Shown one piece after another: positions 27,751 to 36,664 of a stretch of 64,000 nucleotides of DNA; the first letter of the stretch is position 1; the number at the start of each line of letters is the position of its first letter. This stretch comes from Tianweitania sp. UT-5YL-CI-8. GTDB lineage: Bacteria > Pseudomonadota > Alphaproteobacteria > Rhizobiales > Rhizobiaceae. A model generated the notes under the pieces. The model had not been told where the DNA came from and searched no databases. It was given only the letters and a program-made list of their open reading frames with translations. Location: NCBI RefSeq assembly GCF_030010215.1, contig NZ_JASCRR010000007.1, positions 62,001-126,000 on the forward strand, in the 5' to 3' direction. The translations under genes and the position numbers were made by a program.

Positions 27751-29535
27751 ATGCCGCACGACACTACGCTTATTGCCACCATCGTCGCCGGCCTCGGTCT
27801 CGCGTTTGTTTTCGGTGCTCTTGCGAACCGGTTCCGCATTCCGCCACTCGTGGGATATCTGGTTGCGGGCGTCCTTGTCGGGCCGAACACCCCGGGCTTC
27901 GTTGCCGACCAAGCGCTAGCGCAGCAGCTTGCCGAAATCGGCGTCATCCTACTGATGTTCGGCGTCGGCCTGCATTTCTCGCTTAAAGACCTGCTTTCCG
28001 TCCGCGCCATTGCGGTTCCAGGCGCCATAGTACAAATTGCCTTTGCCACCGTGCTCGGCCTCTGCTTGTCATGGGCGATGGGCTGGACGGTCGGCGCCGG
28101 CCTTGTCTTCGGCCTGGCGCTTTCCGTCGCCTCCACGGTCGTGCTGTTGCGCGCGCTGCAGGAACGCCGCATGGTCGACACAGAACGCGGCCGCATCACC
28201 GTGGGCTGGCTGATTGTCGAAGACCTCGCCATGGTCCTGGCTTTGGTGCTGCTGCCGGCCCTGGCCGGCGTGCTCGGCGGGCAGGAAACGGCTGAACGTG
28301 CGCCTGACATCTTCGCCTTGCGCTTCGACTTCGGCGTCTGGGGCGTGGTCGCCATAACACTGGCCAAGGTCGCAGCCTTCGTGATCGTCATGGTGGTGTT
28401 CGGACGCAGGCTCATCCCCTGGATTCTGCACTATGTCGCGCATACGGGCTCGCGCGAACTGTTCCGCCTCGCCGTGCTGGCGATTGCACTCGGCGTCGCC
28501 TTCGGTGCCGCCAATCTGTTCGGCGTCTCGCTGGCGCTCGGCGCGTTCTTCGCCGGCATGATCATGAGCGAATCCGAGCTCAGCCACCGTGCCGCCGAGG
28601 AATCGCTGCCCTTGCGCGATGCGTTTTCGGTGCTGTTCTTCGTCTCGGTGGGCATGCTGTTCGATCCCTCCACCCTGATCGACAATCCCGGTCCGATCTT
28701 CGGCACACTGTTTATCATTCTGGTCGGCAAGTCGGTCGCCGCCTTCCTCATCGTCATCGCCTTCGGCTATCCGGTGGCCACTGCCTTGATCATTTCCGCC
28801 AGCCTGGCGCAGATCGGCGAATTCTCCTTCATCCTGGCCGAACTCGGCCTGTCGCTGAACCTTCTGCCGCAAGAAGGGCGCGACCTGATCCTGGGTGGCG
28901 CCATCCTGTCGATCGTACTCAACCCGGCGATGTTCTATCTTGCCGGACGGCTCAGGCCGTGGATCGAGAGCAGGATGGGCAAGGAACCCATTGAGGAACC
29001 CAAGCCAGTGGCGCCCGCCACGGAGCCAGGTAAGGTCGCCACAACAGCGATAGCACCCAAGGAGGAAGGGGATGCACCGCTTCCCACGCGTCTTGCCGGC
29101 CACACTATCCTGATCGGCTATGGCCGTGTCGGCGCGCTGGTCGGCAAGTCGCTCCGGGAAGCCGGGCTGCCCTTTCTGGTCATCGAGGATGCGCAAAAGA
29201 CGATTGCAAAACTCAAGGCCGACGGCATCGAGACCATTTCTGGAAACGCGGCAAAGAACGAGGTGTTCTCCGCCGCCAATCCGTCATTGGCGCGCCGGTT
29301 GATCCTCGCCATTCCCAACGCGTTCGAATCTGGCAAGATCATCCGGCGAGCCCGTGCGCTGAATCCGGGCATCATGGTCATCGCCCGCGCCCATACCGAC
29401 GCTGAAGTTGATCACCTCAAGAGCCTCGGGGCGACCTCCGTCATCATGGGCGAGCGCGAAATCGCCCGCGGCATCGTTGAGCATGTGATGGAAGCCGAAG
29501 CGCTCAAAAAGGGCGCGCCGGCGACGGTGTCTTAG
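27751..29535 (+). CDS. CPA2 cation:proton antiporter with TrkA-N domain (YbaL/KefB-like)
   Basis: A 594-residue transporter. Residues about 5-385 form a Na+/H+-exchanger domain of 12-13 helices, with GYLVAGVLVGPNTPG, LIVEDLAMVLALV and SFFVSVGMLFDP-like blocks. After a linker rich in Pro and Glu (about 405-445) comes a regulatory TrkA-N/RCK domain with the nucleotide motif HTILIGYGRVGALVG. It probably exchanges K+ or Na+ for H+ across the inner membrane under nucleotide or thiol control. There is no KefF/KefG partner next to it, so YbaL is the closer analogue. Confidence 0.88.
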   Translation: MPHDTTLIATIVAGLGLAFVFGALANRFRIPPLVGYLVAGVLVGPNTPGFVADQALAQQLAEIGVILLMFGVGLHFSLKDLLSVRAIAVPGAIVQIAFATVLGLCLSWAMGWTVGAGLVFGLALSVASTVVLLRALQERRMVDTERGRITVGWLIVEDLAMVLALVLLPALAGVLGGQETAERAPDIFALRFDFGVWGVVAITLAKVAAFVIVMVVFGRRLIPWILHYVAHTGSRELFRLAVLAIALGVAFGAANLFGVSLALGAFFAGMIMSESELSHRAAEESLPLRDAFSVLFFVSVGMLFDPSTLIDNPGPIFGTLFIILVGKSVAAFLIVIAFGYPVATALIISASLAQIGEFSFILAELGLSLNLLPQEGRDLILGGAILSIVLNPAMFYLAGRLRPWIESRMGKEPIEEPKPVAPATEPGKVATTAIAPKEEGDAPLPTRLAGHTILIGYGRVGALVGKSLREAGLPFLVIEDAQKTIAKLKADGIETISGNAAKNEVFSAANPSLARRLILAIPNAFESGKIIRRARALNPGIMVIARAHTDAEVDHLKSLGATSVIMGEREIARGIVEHVMEAEALKKGAPATVS

Positions 29536-29544
29536 CCGATACAC

Positions 29545-30294
29545 TCAGACGTGCTGGCCGCCATTGATGTGGATTTCAGCTCCGCTGACATAAGCAGACT
29601 GGCTCGAGCACAGGAAATAGATGATATCGGCGACCTCGGCGGTGGAGCCGAGCCGGCGCAGCGGTATCGTCTCGACGATTTTGTCGGTGCCAGGCGACAG
29701 GATCGCGGTGTCGATCTCGCCTGGCGCGATCGCGTTGACGCGAATGCCATGCGGGCCAAAGTCGGCCGCCATTTCACGAGTCAGCGAGCCAAGCGCTGCC
29801 TTGGAGGTTGCGTAGGCCGTGCCGGCAAAAGGATGCACCCGCGTTCCAGCGATGGAAGTGACGTTGACGATCGATCCCCGCGCCGCGGCGAGTTCCTTGA
29901 AAAGTCCCCGCGCCAGCATGATCGGGGCAAAGAAATTGACCTGGAAGACATCGCGCCAGACATGCATAGGCGTATCGAAGGAGTTCATGCGTCCGCCCTC
30001 CGGCAGCTTCGGCGAGATGCCGGCATTGTTCACCAGCGCCTGCAACTGTCCGCCCTCCGCCTCGATGCGGTGACGTATTTCAGAAACAGCAAGGCCGACA
30101 TCTTCTGGGTCGGCAAGATCAACCTTGATGTGGTCCTCCGGTCCGGCCGGCCACGGGCAGTTTTCAGCAAAGGCCTGCCGCGAGCAGGTGATGACGCGCC
30201 AACCCTCGCGCGAAAAGCGCTTGACCGTGGCGTGACCGATGCCGCGGCTGGCGCCGGTGAGCACGATGGTCTTCCTGCCGTCCGACTGACTCAT
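29545..30294 (-). CDS. SDR family oxidoreductase
   Basis: A 249-residue classical short-chain dehydrogenase. It has the cofactor motif TGASRGIG, NNAG, the catalytic Ser in NVTSIAG, YATSK (Tyr and Lys of the active site), and a C-terminal SGAEIHINGG typical of reductases of 3-oxoacyl or sugar substrates. Asp in VDLADPED suggests a preference that cannot be fixed by eye. I use the ATG at 30294, which has GGAGG seven bases upstream; the ATG at 30300 is only one base from that site. It converges with the antiporter gene. Confidence 0.88.
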   Translation of the reverse strand: MSQSDGRKTIVLTGASRGIGHATVKRFSREGWRVITCSRQAFAENCPWPAGPEDHIKVDLADPEDVGLAVSEIRHRIEAEGGQLQALVNNAGISPKLPEGGRMNSFDTPMHVWRDVFQVNFFAPIMLARGLFKELAAARGSIVNVTSIAGTRVHPFAGTAYATSKAALGSLTREMAADFGPHGIRVNAIAPGEIDTAILSPGTDKIVETIPLRRLGSTAEVADIIYFLCSSQSAYVSGAEIHINGGQHV

Positions 30295-30382
30295 GATCAT
30301 GCCTCCGCTGATATCCAGAGCATGTAGCGGATCGTGTTCCGGATTGGTAGCGGCGCGGTGACGCGGCTGGCGGGCAGGCTGC

Positions 30383-32605
30383 CTATCGGTTGCCCAGAAT
30401 CACGTCGAGGATCGACGTTTCGCTGCGCTGCGCCGGTCCGCCGACATCGGCTTTCGGCACCGGCCGGATCGATGAGGTGGCTCCAGCCTTGATGCCGAAG
30501 CCATCTCCAGGACCAATGGCCTGGCTCGGGCGTGGCTGTGTACCGACAGGCCCCTGTGGTGCTGTAGGGAACAAGTTCTCTCCAGGAGCAGCCTGCTCGA
30601 CAGCGATTTCCTGCGCGGGTGTCGGCGACCAGCGGCCAGGGAGGGCGGCGATCGGTACGCCGTCATGCGCGGCCACCATGAACTCGTGCCAGGCCGAGGC
30701 TGGAAGCGCACCGCCGGTGACCTTGTTCATCGGCTTCCCGTCATCGTTGCCGAACCAGACGCCGGTGGTCAGATTGGCGGTGTAGCCGACGAACCAGGCG
30801 TCGCGCGAATTCTGGCTGGTGCCGGTCTTGCCGGCGGCCGGCCAAGCGAAATCGGCCTTGCGGGCGGTACCTTCCTTGATCGTCGCGCTCATCATCGCGT
30901 TCATCATGCCGACGGTCTCGGAGCTGACGACACGCGGCGTGTTGCCGCCGGTGTATTCGTAAAGCACCTTGCCCTCGGTGGTGGTCACGCGCTGGACGAA
31001 GTGGATCTGCGGTTTGTAGCCGCCATTGGCGAAGGGCACATAGGCCGCCGTCAATTCAAGGGGCGTCACTTCGGAGGTTCCGAGCGAGATCGAGACGTTC
31101 GACTGCAGGCTGGATTCGATGCCCATGCGGTGCGCCGCTTCGATCACCGCGTTCGGGCCGACCTCCATGGTCAGCTGTGCCGCGACCGAATTGAGGGACT
31201 TGGCAAGCGCCGTCGCCAGCGTCACCTGGCCGTAATATTTGCCGCCGTAATTGTCCGGTGACCATTTGCCGATCTTGATCGGCGCGTCGTTGCGCAGGCT
31301 GTCCGGCGTGCGGCCGGCTTCGAGCGCGGCCAGATAGACGAAAGGCTTGAAAGCCGAACCCGGCTGCCGCCGGGCTTCCGAAGCGCGGTCGAACTGGCTG
31401 TTGGCATAGTCGTAGCCGCCGACCATGGCGCGCACCGCGCCCGAATTGTCGATGGAGACGAGTGCGCCCTGCGATACCGAGAGTTTCTTGCCGTTCTCGT
31501 CGATCAGGCGGCGGATCGATTTTTCCGCCTGCTGCTGCAGATTTAGGTCGACGGTGGCATCGACGATGATGTCGTTGCGGACGTCGCCGATAAGCGCCGG
31601 CAGTTCCTCCATGATGCGGTCGGCGACGTAGTTCTCCGAACCGTTCCAATAAGACGGCGCCCGGTTGGCCGGCGCGCTCATCGCCGTCGTCAGTTCCTTG
31701 TCGCCGATCATGCCCTCGTCGCGCATCGCGCCCAAGACAAGCTGGGCGCGGCTTTCGGCGGCCTGCGGATCGCGCGCCGGAGACAGCCGCGACGGCGCTT
31801 TCAGAAGCCCGGCCAACAAGGCCGCTTCGGCCAAGGTCACATCGCGCGCGGATTTGCCGAAATAGCGCCGCGAGGCGGCCTCGACGCCATAGGCGCCGGA
31901 TCCGAAATAGACCCGGTTCAAATACATTTCGAGGATCTGGTCCTTGGTGTGCTTGTGCTCCAGCCAAAAGGCGAGCAGCACCTCCTGCACCTTGCGCTCC
32001 AAGGTGCGATCCGGCGTCAGGAACAGGTTTTTGGCGAGCTGCTGGGTCAGCGTCGAGCCGCCCTGGCTGAACCGACCGGTAACCACATTTTCTGTCATGG
32101 CGCGGGCAAGGCCGATCGGATCGACGCCGAAATGCTGATAGAAGCGCCTATCCTCGATAGCCATGACGGCTTGCGGGATATAGGGCGACATCTCGTGCAG
32201 GCCGACGGCCTCGCCGCCAGTCATGCCGCGATTGGCGAGTAGGTCGCCATCGACGGAGACGATCTTGATGTTGGGCGAGCGGTCGGGAATTGACCAGGTC
32301 GTGGCGCTCGGCATTTGCGCGCCGTAATAGACGACGAGGCCGGCCCCCGCGATACCCGCCCATATGGCGAGAACGAAACACCAGTAAAACAGCTTGCCGA
32401 AAATACCGAACGTGCCGCGCCGCTTGCGGCTTCTCTGCGCCGGCTGGCGGCGTCCGCCGCCGGGCGTCTTGCGCTTGGCGGAAGACTTTCGGCTGCTTGC
32501 GGGCACGACGCGATCCTCTTCACCCACGGACAAATCGTTCGGCCCGCGCCCGCGCGCAGGTCCGCCAAAACTTGGCTCGATCCGCTTGTCGTTTCGCCTT
32601 GCCAT
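30383..32605 (-). CDS. Penicillin-binding protein 1A-type transglycosylase/transpeptidase
   Basis: A 740-residue class A PBP that polymerises and cross-links peptidoglycan. A basic cytoplasmic tail (about 1-65) precedes one membrane helix. The GT51 domain has IEDRRFYQHFGVD, GRFSQGGSTLTQQLAKNLFL and EMYLNRVYFGSGAYGVE. The transpeptidase domain has SAFK (catalytic Ser), SLN and KTGT. A Pro-rich C-terminal tail (about 660-740) follows. A TTAA-N7-TTAA box lies 57 bases before the ATG, suggesting control by the cell-cycle regulator CtrA. The paralogue family includes PBP1c/PbpF variants; I call it PBP1A-type only. Confidence 0.93.
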   Translation of the reverse strand: MARRNDKRIEPSFGGPARGRGPNDLSVGEEDRVVPASSRKSSAKRKTPGGGRRQPAQRSRKRRGTFGIFGKLFYWCFVLAIWAGIAGAGLVVYYGAQMPSATTWSIPDRSPNIKIVSVDGDLLANRGMTGGEAVGLHEMSPYIPQAVMAIEDRRFYQHFGVDPIGLARAMTENVVTGRFSQGGSTLTQQLAKNLFLTPDRTLERKVQEVLLAFWLEHKHTKDQILEMYLNRVYFGSGAYGVEAASRRYFGKSARDVTLAEAALLAGLLKAPSRLSPARDPQAAESRAQLVLGAMRDEGMIGDKELTTAMSAPANRAPSYWNGSENYVADRIMEELPALIGDVRNDIIVDATVDLNLQQQAEKSIRRLIDENGKKLSVSQGALVSIDNSGAVRAMVGGYDYANSQFDRASEARRQPGSAFKPFVYLAALEAGRTPDSLRNDAPIKIGKWSPDNYGGKYYGQVTLATALAKSLNSVAAQLTMEVGPNAVIEAAHRMGIESSLQSNVSISLGTSEVTPLELTAAYVPFANGGYKPQIHFVQRVTTTEGKVLYEYTGGNTPRVVSSETVGMMNAMMSATIKEGTARKADFAWPAAGKTGTSQNSRDAWFVGYTANLTTGVWFGNDDGKPMNKVTGGALPASAWHEFMVAAHDGVPIAALPGRWSPTPAQEIAVEQAAPGENLFPTAPQGPVGTQPRPSQAIGPGDGFGIKAGATSSIRPVPKADVGGPAQRSETSILDVILGNR

Positions 32606-32661
32606 GCACTCCCGCGGCCCAATGAGGTCTCTGGCGCTCGGGTGAAGGCTAAATGCGGCGA

Positions 32662-32676
32662 TTTAAGGGGGCGTTA
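32662..32676. promoter_or_regulatory. CtrA-type box upstream of the PBP gene
   Basis: TTAA-GGGGGCG-TTAA fits the full CtrA consensus TTAA-N7-TTAA exactly. It is centred about 64 bases before the PBP start at 32605, a position suited to a regulated promoter. Confidence 0.6.
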
Positions 32677-32730
32677 AGATGCACGCAATGAACGGTAGAG
32701 AGGCAGAACCTTGGTGACGTCCAAGACAAA

Positions 32731-32759
32731 TGAGGCCCGTGCGAAAAGCACGGGCCTCA
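32731..32759 (-). terminator. Hairpin terminator after the RTX protease gene
   Basis: TGAGGCCCGTGC and GCACGGGCCTCA form a perfect 12-bp stem around a GAAAA loop, 25 bases past the protease stop on the minus strand. The T-tract is imperfect on either strand. It also insulates the PBP promoter from read-through. Confidence 0.75.
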
Positions 32760-32783
32760 TTTCTTCGTCTTATTTCTGAACCC

Positions 32784-35700
32784 TCAGACGACAACGAAGT
32801 CTTGGTAAGTGATCGTCTCGTGGTTCGATAGGATGGCGAACAAAACCGGATTATAGGTACTGCCTGTGCCGTCCCGGTCGAAATAAAGTTCGCCCGTGTC
32901 GGTTTCATAAATAATGCGGTCCGATGAGTCTCCCGCCAGCCCTGTGGCGTTCGCGCGGAAGGCCGCCGAGGTCAGGGCACCATCCGACAGCCCGAGGAAA
33001 ATGGCGTTGTCGAGCCGGATCAAATCCAGCGGCGCATCGAAGTCGGTAATCGTATCGATATTGCCAGCACCAAGGGCTTGGTCGAACACGAACGTATCCG
33101 CGCCGCCTTTGCCCAAAAGCATATCGCTGCCGGCCATGCCGTTCAGGATGTTGTTGCCGTTGTTGCCGTCGAGCACGTTGTTCAGCGAGTTGCCAGTGGC
33201 GTTGATGTCGCCCGTACCGACGAGATCGAGAGTCTCGACATGCCGACCGACAAGCGAGTAAGTGACGGTCGAAATGATCTTGTCGTTGCCTTCACCGGAA
33301 TCTTCGACAACGTTGTCGCCCGCATTGTCGACATAGTAGGTGTCGTTGCCGGTATGGCCGACCATCTTGTCGGCCCCGGCCTTGCCATCCAACACATTGT
33401 TGCCGGATGTGCCATCGATCAGATTGGCCTGAGCATTTCCGGTTCCGTTGATGTTGGCGCCGGAAAGATCGAGCGTCTCGATGAAGGCCGATAGAGTATA
33501 GCTGACCGTGGCGATCACCTTGTCGCTGCCTTGGCCATTGGCCTCCGTCGCGACATCGCCGACATTGTCGACGTAATACGTATCGTTGCCATCCTTGCCG
33601 ATCATAGTGTCGGCGCCAGCCATACCGTTGAGGATATTGTTGCCGTTGTTACCGTCAAGGATGTTTGCAAGCTTGTTGCCGGTGGCGTCGATATTGCCGG
33701 TTCCAACAAGATCCAGCGTCTCAACATAACGGCCGGCAAGACTGTAACTGACGGATGCGATGATCTTGTCGTTGCCTTCGCCGTCATCCTCCACGACATT
33801 GTCGCCGGCATCGTCAACGTAATAGGTATCGTTGCCGGTATGGCCGACCATCGTGTCAGCGCCCGCTTTGCCGTCCAGAACGTTATTTCCGGCGGTGCCG
33901 TCGATCACATTGGCGTAGCCATTGCCGGTGCCATTGATGTTAGCACCCGAGAGGTCGAGGTTTTCGACCTCTAGGCCTGCGAGCGAATAGCTGATCTTAG
34001 CGATGACTTGATCCGTGCCTTCACCGAAATACTCCACAACCGCATCAGCAGCATTATCAACGACGTAGATGTCGTTGCCCACCCCGCCGCGCATCGTGTC
34101 GATGTCGGCACCGCCGTCCAGCCTGTCGTTGTTGGTGCCGCCTTCCAACGTATCGGCGCCTGCGCCGCCATAGAGTTTGTCCGCACCGCGCATGCCGTAG
34201 AGCATATTGGCGCCGGTATTGCCGTAGATCGTATCCCCTGCGTCGCCGCCGATTGCATTCTCGATATTGGTGAAGCTCGCCGCCTGACCGGCGATCGAGC
34301 CGGTGACGCCATCGAGCCTTATGATAGAAGCGGTGGTCACAGCAGACGCATTAACGGTGTCGGTCCCGCCGTTGTTGTCCACAACGGCAGTGTTGTGATT
34401 GTCCACACCGGCATATTGGGCGTATTCGTCGGTGTAGATGTAACGGTCGTTCGTAGTGAAGCTGCCATAGGTACGGATAATGATGTCCGATACAGTGAGA
34501 ACATCGCCGCCCGCATCGTCCACGACCCGAACTGTCCAACTACCACCAGCGCGCTCGCCACGGAAGGCTTGGCTCTCGAACGTCCATGTCCCGTTATAGT
34601 CCGTGGTACCGCCGGTGTCGTCGATCAGTTCGCTAATCGTGCCGTCCGGCGAAATCAGGTAGATTTCCATATCGCTGGTGAAGGTGGTGGAAAAGGTCAT
34701 CGTCACCGTGACACGGTCGACGATATCGTCGAACGTGGCATTTCCGGAGAAACTCAGACCCGTCGCGTTGCCGTCTGGAATAACCGTGGCCGCATTCAGC
34801 ACATCCATGCTGTTCTGATATTCGTTAACGGTACTCTGTGCGACGCCCCCGGCCAACAACCAGGTCTCCGCCATGCGCACGGCTGCATGAGCATCCACCA
34901 GCCCATAGCCGTAGTCGTTGCTGAAATGCTGGCCGCCGCCATTCCATGTGGTGGCCGCATTCCAGCCCCAGGCATAGCGTTCGGACCCGGCGATCCCCGC
35001 GCCCACTTCGCTGCCGACATGCCGGGCGGACACCCCAAGGATGGTCTGCACGTCACGCCAGCCAAGAGCATCATTGGCGTCGATCATCAGCGACACGACA
35101 CCGCTGACCATCGGAGCGGCCGATGAGGTGCCGTTGAACGAGCTGGTGAAATCCGTATTGCTGTAACCGTCGGCCCCAACGCGATCGGTCGTCACAACTT
35201 GGCCAGGCGTGCCGAAGCCGGATACCAGAACCGCTGCGCCATAGCTGGAATAGGAAGAGACGAAGCCGTTTTGGTCGACTGCGGCCACGACGACCTGTCG
35301 GGTATCATTCGTCCAGTCGTCGGCATTGACGTCGTAATTGTCGGCGCGCGAATTTCCCGCCGACTTGACGATGATGGAACCGAGACCGCCACGGCCCTCG
35401 TTCACGGCAGTGCCGATGGAGCTTTCAATCTCATCGAAGCGCGCCGCATCGTAGCCGGTGCCGAACTCGCTGGCGGCATCGTTTGCGATGCCCTGGCTGA
35501 TGTTGATGACGTCGCCAGCAGCGTTGGTGCCGGCGTAGAATATTGCGTCGCGGATATCCTGCAACCATTGATCCGAAATCAAACCATACGTTCGATAGCC
35601 GACGAGTTGCGTGTCGAAGGCAACACCTACAGCCCCTGTGCCATTTGCGGCAGCACCGATGATGCCCGCAACCGCCGTTCCGTGCCAATCATTGGCCGGG

Positions 35701-35945
35701 TCGCCGAATGCGTCCGTTGTATTGGTTATGAACTCATAATCCAGGAAGGTGCTGTAGTTCGGCGCAAGATCGGAGTGGTTGTAATCAAACCCGTCGTCGA
35801 TCACCACCGTAGTGGTGAAGGCGCCTGTGTAGGCAGGGCCCTCGGTCGGATTCCAGACAGACATAACGTTGAGGTCATAAAGACCTGCGACTGTCTGGTT
35901 GAGATGCCATTGTTGTGCGAGTAAAGGATCAGTTGGCGTAGGCAT
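32784..35945 (-). CDS. Secreted subtilisin-like protease with P-domain and RTX repeats
   Basis: A 1053-residue protein without an N-terminal signal peptide. The S8 domain (about 40-360) has the full triad: D50 in VVIDDG, H88 in WHGTAVAG and S274 in NGTSSAAP, with N198 in SAGN as the oxyanion residue. A proprotein-convertase P-domain follows (about 395-494; IYLISPDGT, FRGERAGGSW). Residues about 565-955 hold GGxGxD calcium-binding repeats, and a serralysin-like C-terminus (GADTFVFD, TDFDAPLDLIRL) ends the chain. This layout fits type I secretion, though no TolC/ABC exporter is in the window. Preceded by GGGAGA. Probably regulated with the neighbouring LuxR gene. Confidence 0.92.
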   Translation of the reverse strand: MPTPTDPLLAQQWHLNQTVAGLYDLNVMSVWNPTEGPAYTGAFTTTVVIDDGFDYNHSDLAPNYSTFLDYEFITNTTDAFGDPANDWHGTAVAGIIGAAANGTGAVGVAFDTQLVGYRTYGLISDQWLQDIRDAIFYAGTNAAGDVINISQGIANDAASEFGTGYDAARFDEIESSIGTAVNEGRGGLGSIIVKSAGNSRADNYDVNADDWTNDTRQVVVAAVDQNGFVSSYSSYGAAVLVSGFGTPGQVVTTDRVGADGYSNTDFTSSFNGTSSAAPMVSGVVSLMIDANDALGWRDVQTILGVSARHVGSEVGAGIAGSERYAWGWNAATTWNGGGQHFSNDYGYGLVDAHAAVRMAETWLLAGGVAQSTVNEYQNSMDVLNAATVIPDGNATGLSFSGNATFDDIVDRVTVTMTFSTTFTSDMEIYLISPDGTISELIDDTGGTTDYNGTWTFESQAFRGERAGGSWTVRVVDDAGGDVLTVSDIIIRTYGSFTTNDRYIYTDEYAQYAGVDNHNTAVVDNNGGTDTVNASAVTTASIIRLDGVTGSIAGQAASFTNIENAIGGDAGDTIYGNTGANMLYGMRGADKLYGGAGADTLEGGTNNDRLDGGADIDTMRGGVGNDIYVVDNAADAVVEYFGEGTDQVIAKISYSLAGLEVENLDLSGANINGTGNGYANVIDGTAGNNVLDGKAGADTMVGHTGNDTYYVDDAGDNVVEDDGEGNDKIIASVSYSLAGRYVETLDLVGTGNIDATGNKLANILDGNNGNNILNGMAGADTMIGKDGNDTYYVDNVGDVATEANGQGSDKVIATVSYTLSAFIETLDLSGANINGTGNAQANLIDGTSGNNVLDGKAGADKMVGHTGNDTYYVDNAGDNVVEDSGEGNDKIISTVTYSLVGRHVETLDLVGTGDINATGNSLNNVLDGNNGNNILNGMAGSDMLLGKGGADTFVFDQALGAGNIDTITDFDAPLDLIRLDNAIFLGLSDGALTSAAFRANATGLAGDSSDRIIYETDTGELYFDRDGTGSTYNPVLFAILSNHETITYQDFVVV
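33093..33956 (-). repeat. Tandem 243-bp coding repeats in ABAB order (RTX region)
   Basis: Residues 664-951 of the protease are built from 81-residue units alternating between two versions. A units start DLSGANINGTGN (residues 664 and 826) and B units start DLVGTG (745 and 907, the last incomplete). The A units agree at 69 of 81 positions. The 486-bp AB period implies duplication of a two-unit block after A and B had diverged. A more distant unit precedes them (about 583-663). Confidence 0.88.
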
Positions 35946-35967
35946 TGACGTCTCCCATCGTTGTTTC

Positions 35968-35981
35968 GCATCTTGAGATGC
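35968..35981. promoter_or_regulatory. Palindrome just upstream of the RTX protease gene
   Basis: GCATCT-TG-AGATGC is a perfect 6-bp inverted repeat 23 bases before the protease ATG and 7 bases past the end of the upstream small gene. It could be an operator or a short intercistronic hairpin. Confidence 0.4.
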
Positions 35982-35988
35982 TTAAGTC

Positions 35989-36324
35989 TTACTTCTGCAA
36001 TTTCTGCTGCTCTTCCACCACAAGCACCTGCCCCCGGCAGCGGGTGGAGATAGCGTGATGTCCGGACACGCGGATCCGGTCGCCAATGGCGACATCGCTG
36101 CTAACGCCGATGACAGAATGAAGCTGCCCGTCGTCGCTACGGATTTGAGGGCAGTCGACTGCGTTGCCGCGAGAAGCATATACGCCCGTTATTTCAGTTG
36201 AACTCATTGCGGGCGAAACCTTTCGGACCATTTTTTCAGACAGTTCGTGAGCAGGCGCCATCGGCGCCGCCCAAGAAGGGGCAAATGCTGTGCATAGAAA
36301 AACCGATTGAATCGCAAAGGTCAT
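35989..36324 (-). CDS. Small exported protein, DUF5818-like
   Basis: A 111-residue protein with a likely signal peptide (FAIQSVFLCTAFAPSWA). Its compact mature part contains CPQIRSDDGQLHSVIG and GDRIRVSGHH, then two more Cys-containing strands. This arrangement resembles DUF5818-type OB-like proteins that occur as small periplasmic proteins; I am unsure of the family. Several starts are possible (36465, 36360 and 36324), none with a clear ribosome site, and I use the one giving the best signal peptide. It lies 43 bases upstream of the RTX protease on the same strand and may share its transcript. Confidence 0.5.
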   Translation of the reverse strand: MTFAIQSVFLCTAFAPSWAAPMAPAHELSEKMVRKVSPAMSSTEITGVYASRGNAVDCPQIRSDDGQLHSVIGVSSDVAIGDRIRVSGHHAISTRCRGQVLVVEEQQKLQK

Positions 36325-36664
36325 CGTCAAGCGCTTGGCTGGCACTTGAGCCCAATCCATTAACCAAGGGAATGACGGACGAGACAACACGGTCGTGGTC
36401 CTTCCGAAATGATCCCGCCAAGCGACAGATATCATCCCGCTACAAGATTGACTGGTTCTCATCATGGATTACTCTTGCAATGTTTCATGAATATGCCGCA
36501 CCTCCTAAGTGGGTAGAGTGATCGCCAAAGGGCTTAGCCTCTCACCCCATTGTTCACTGAAGTCCCAAGATTCGGACGCTGGCTTAGGAAAGCTTCTAAA
36601 TCTTCCGGGGTGTTTAGGTTGGTCTGTCCGAGAATTGCAAACCCTGATGGAATTCTGAGCCAAT
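36325..36664. other. Intergenic region between the small exported protein and the LuxR-type gene
   Basis: This 340-bp divergent region is less GC-rich than its neighbours. Apart from alternative N-terminal extensions of the leftward gene, I see no further gene in it. It should hold the promoters of the LuxR-type gene and of the small protein/protease pair. No strong palindrome was recognised. Confidence 0.4.

Noticed and set aside
33093-33956. Tandem repeats as a possible CRISPR array
   Set aside because: The 243-bp units are in frame and encode RTX repeats; there are no short direct repeats with unique spacers and no cas genes.
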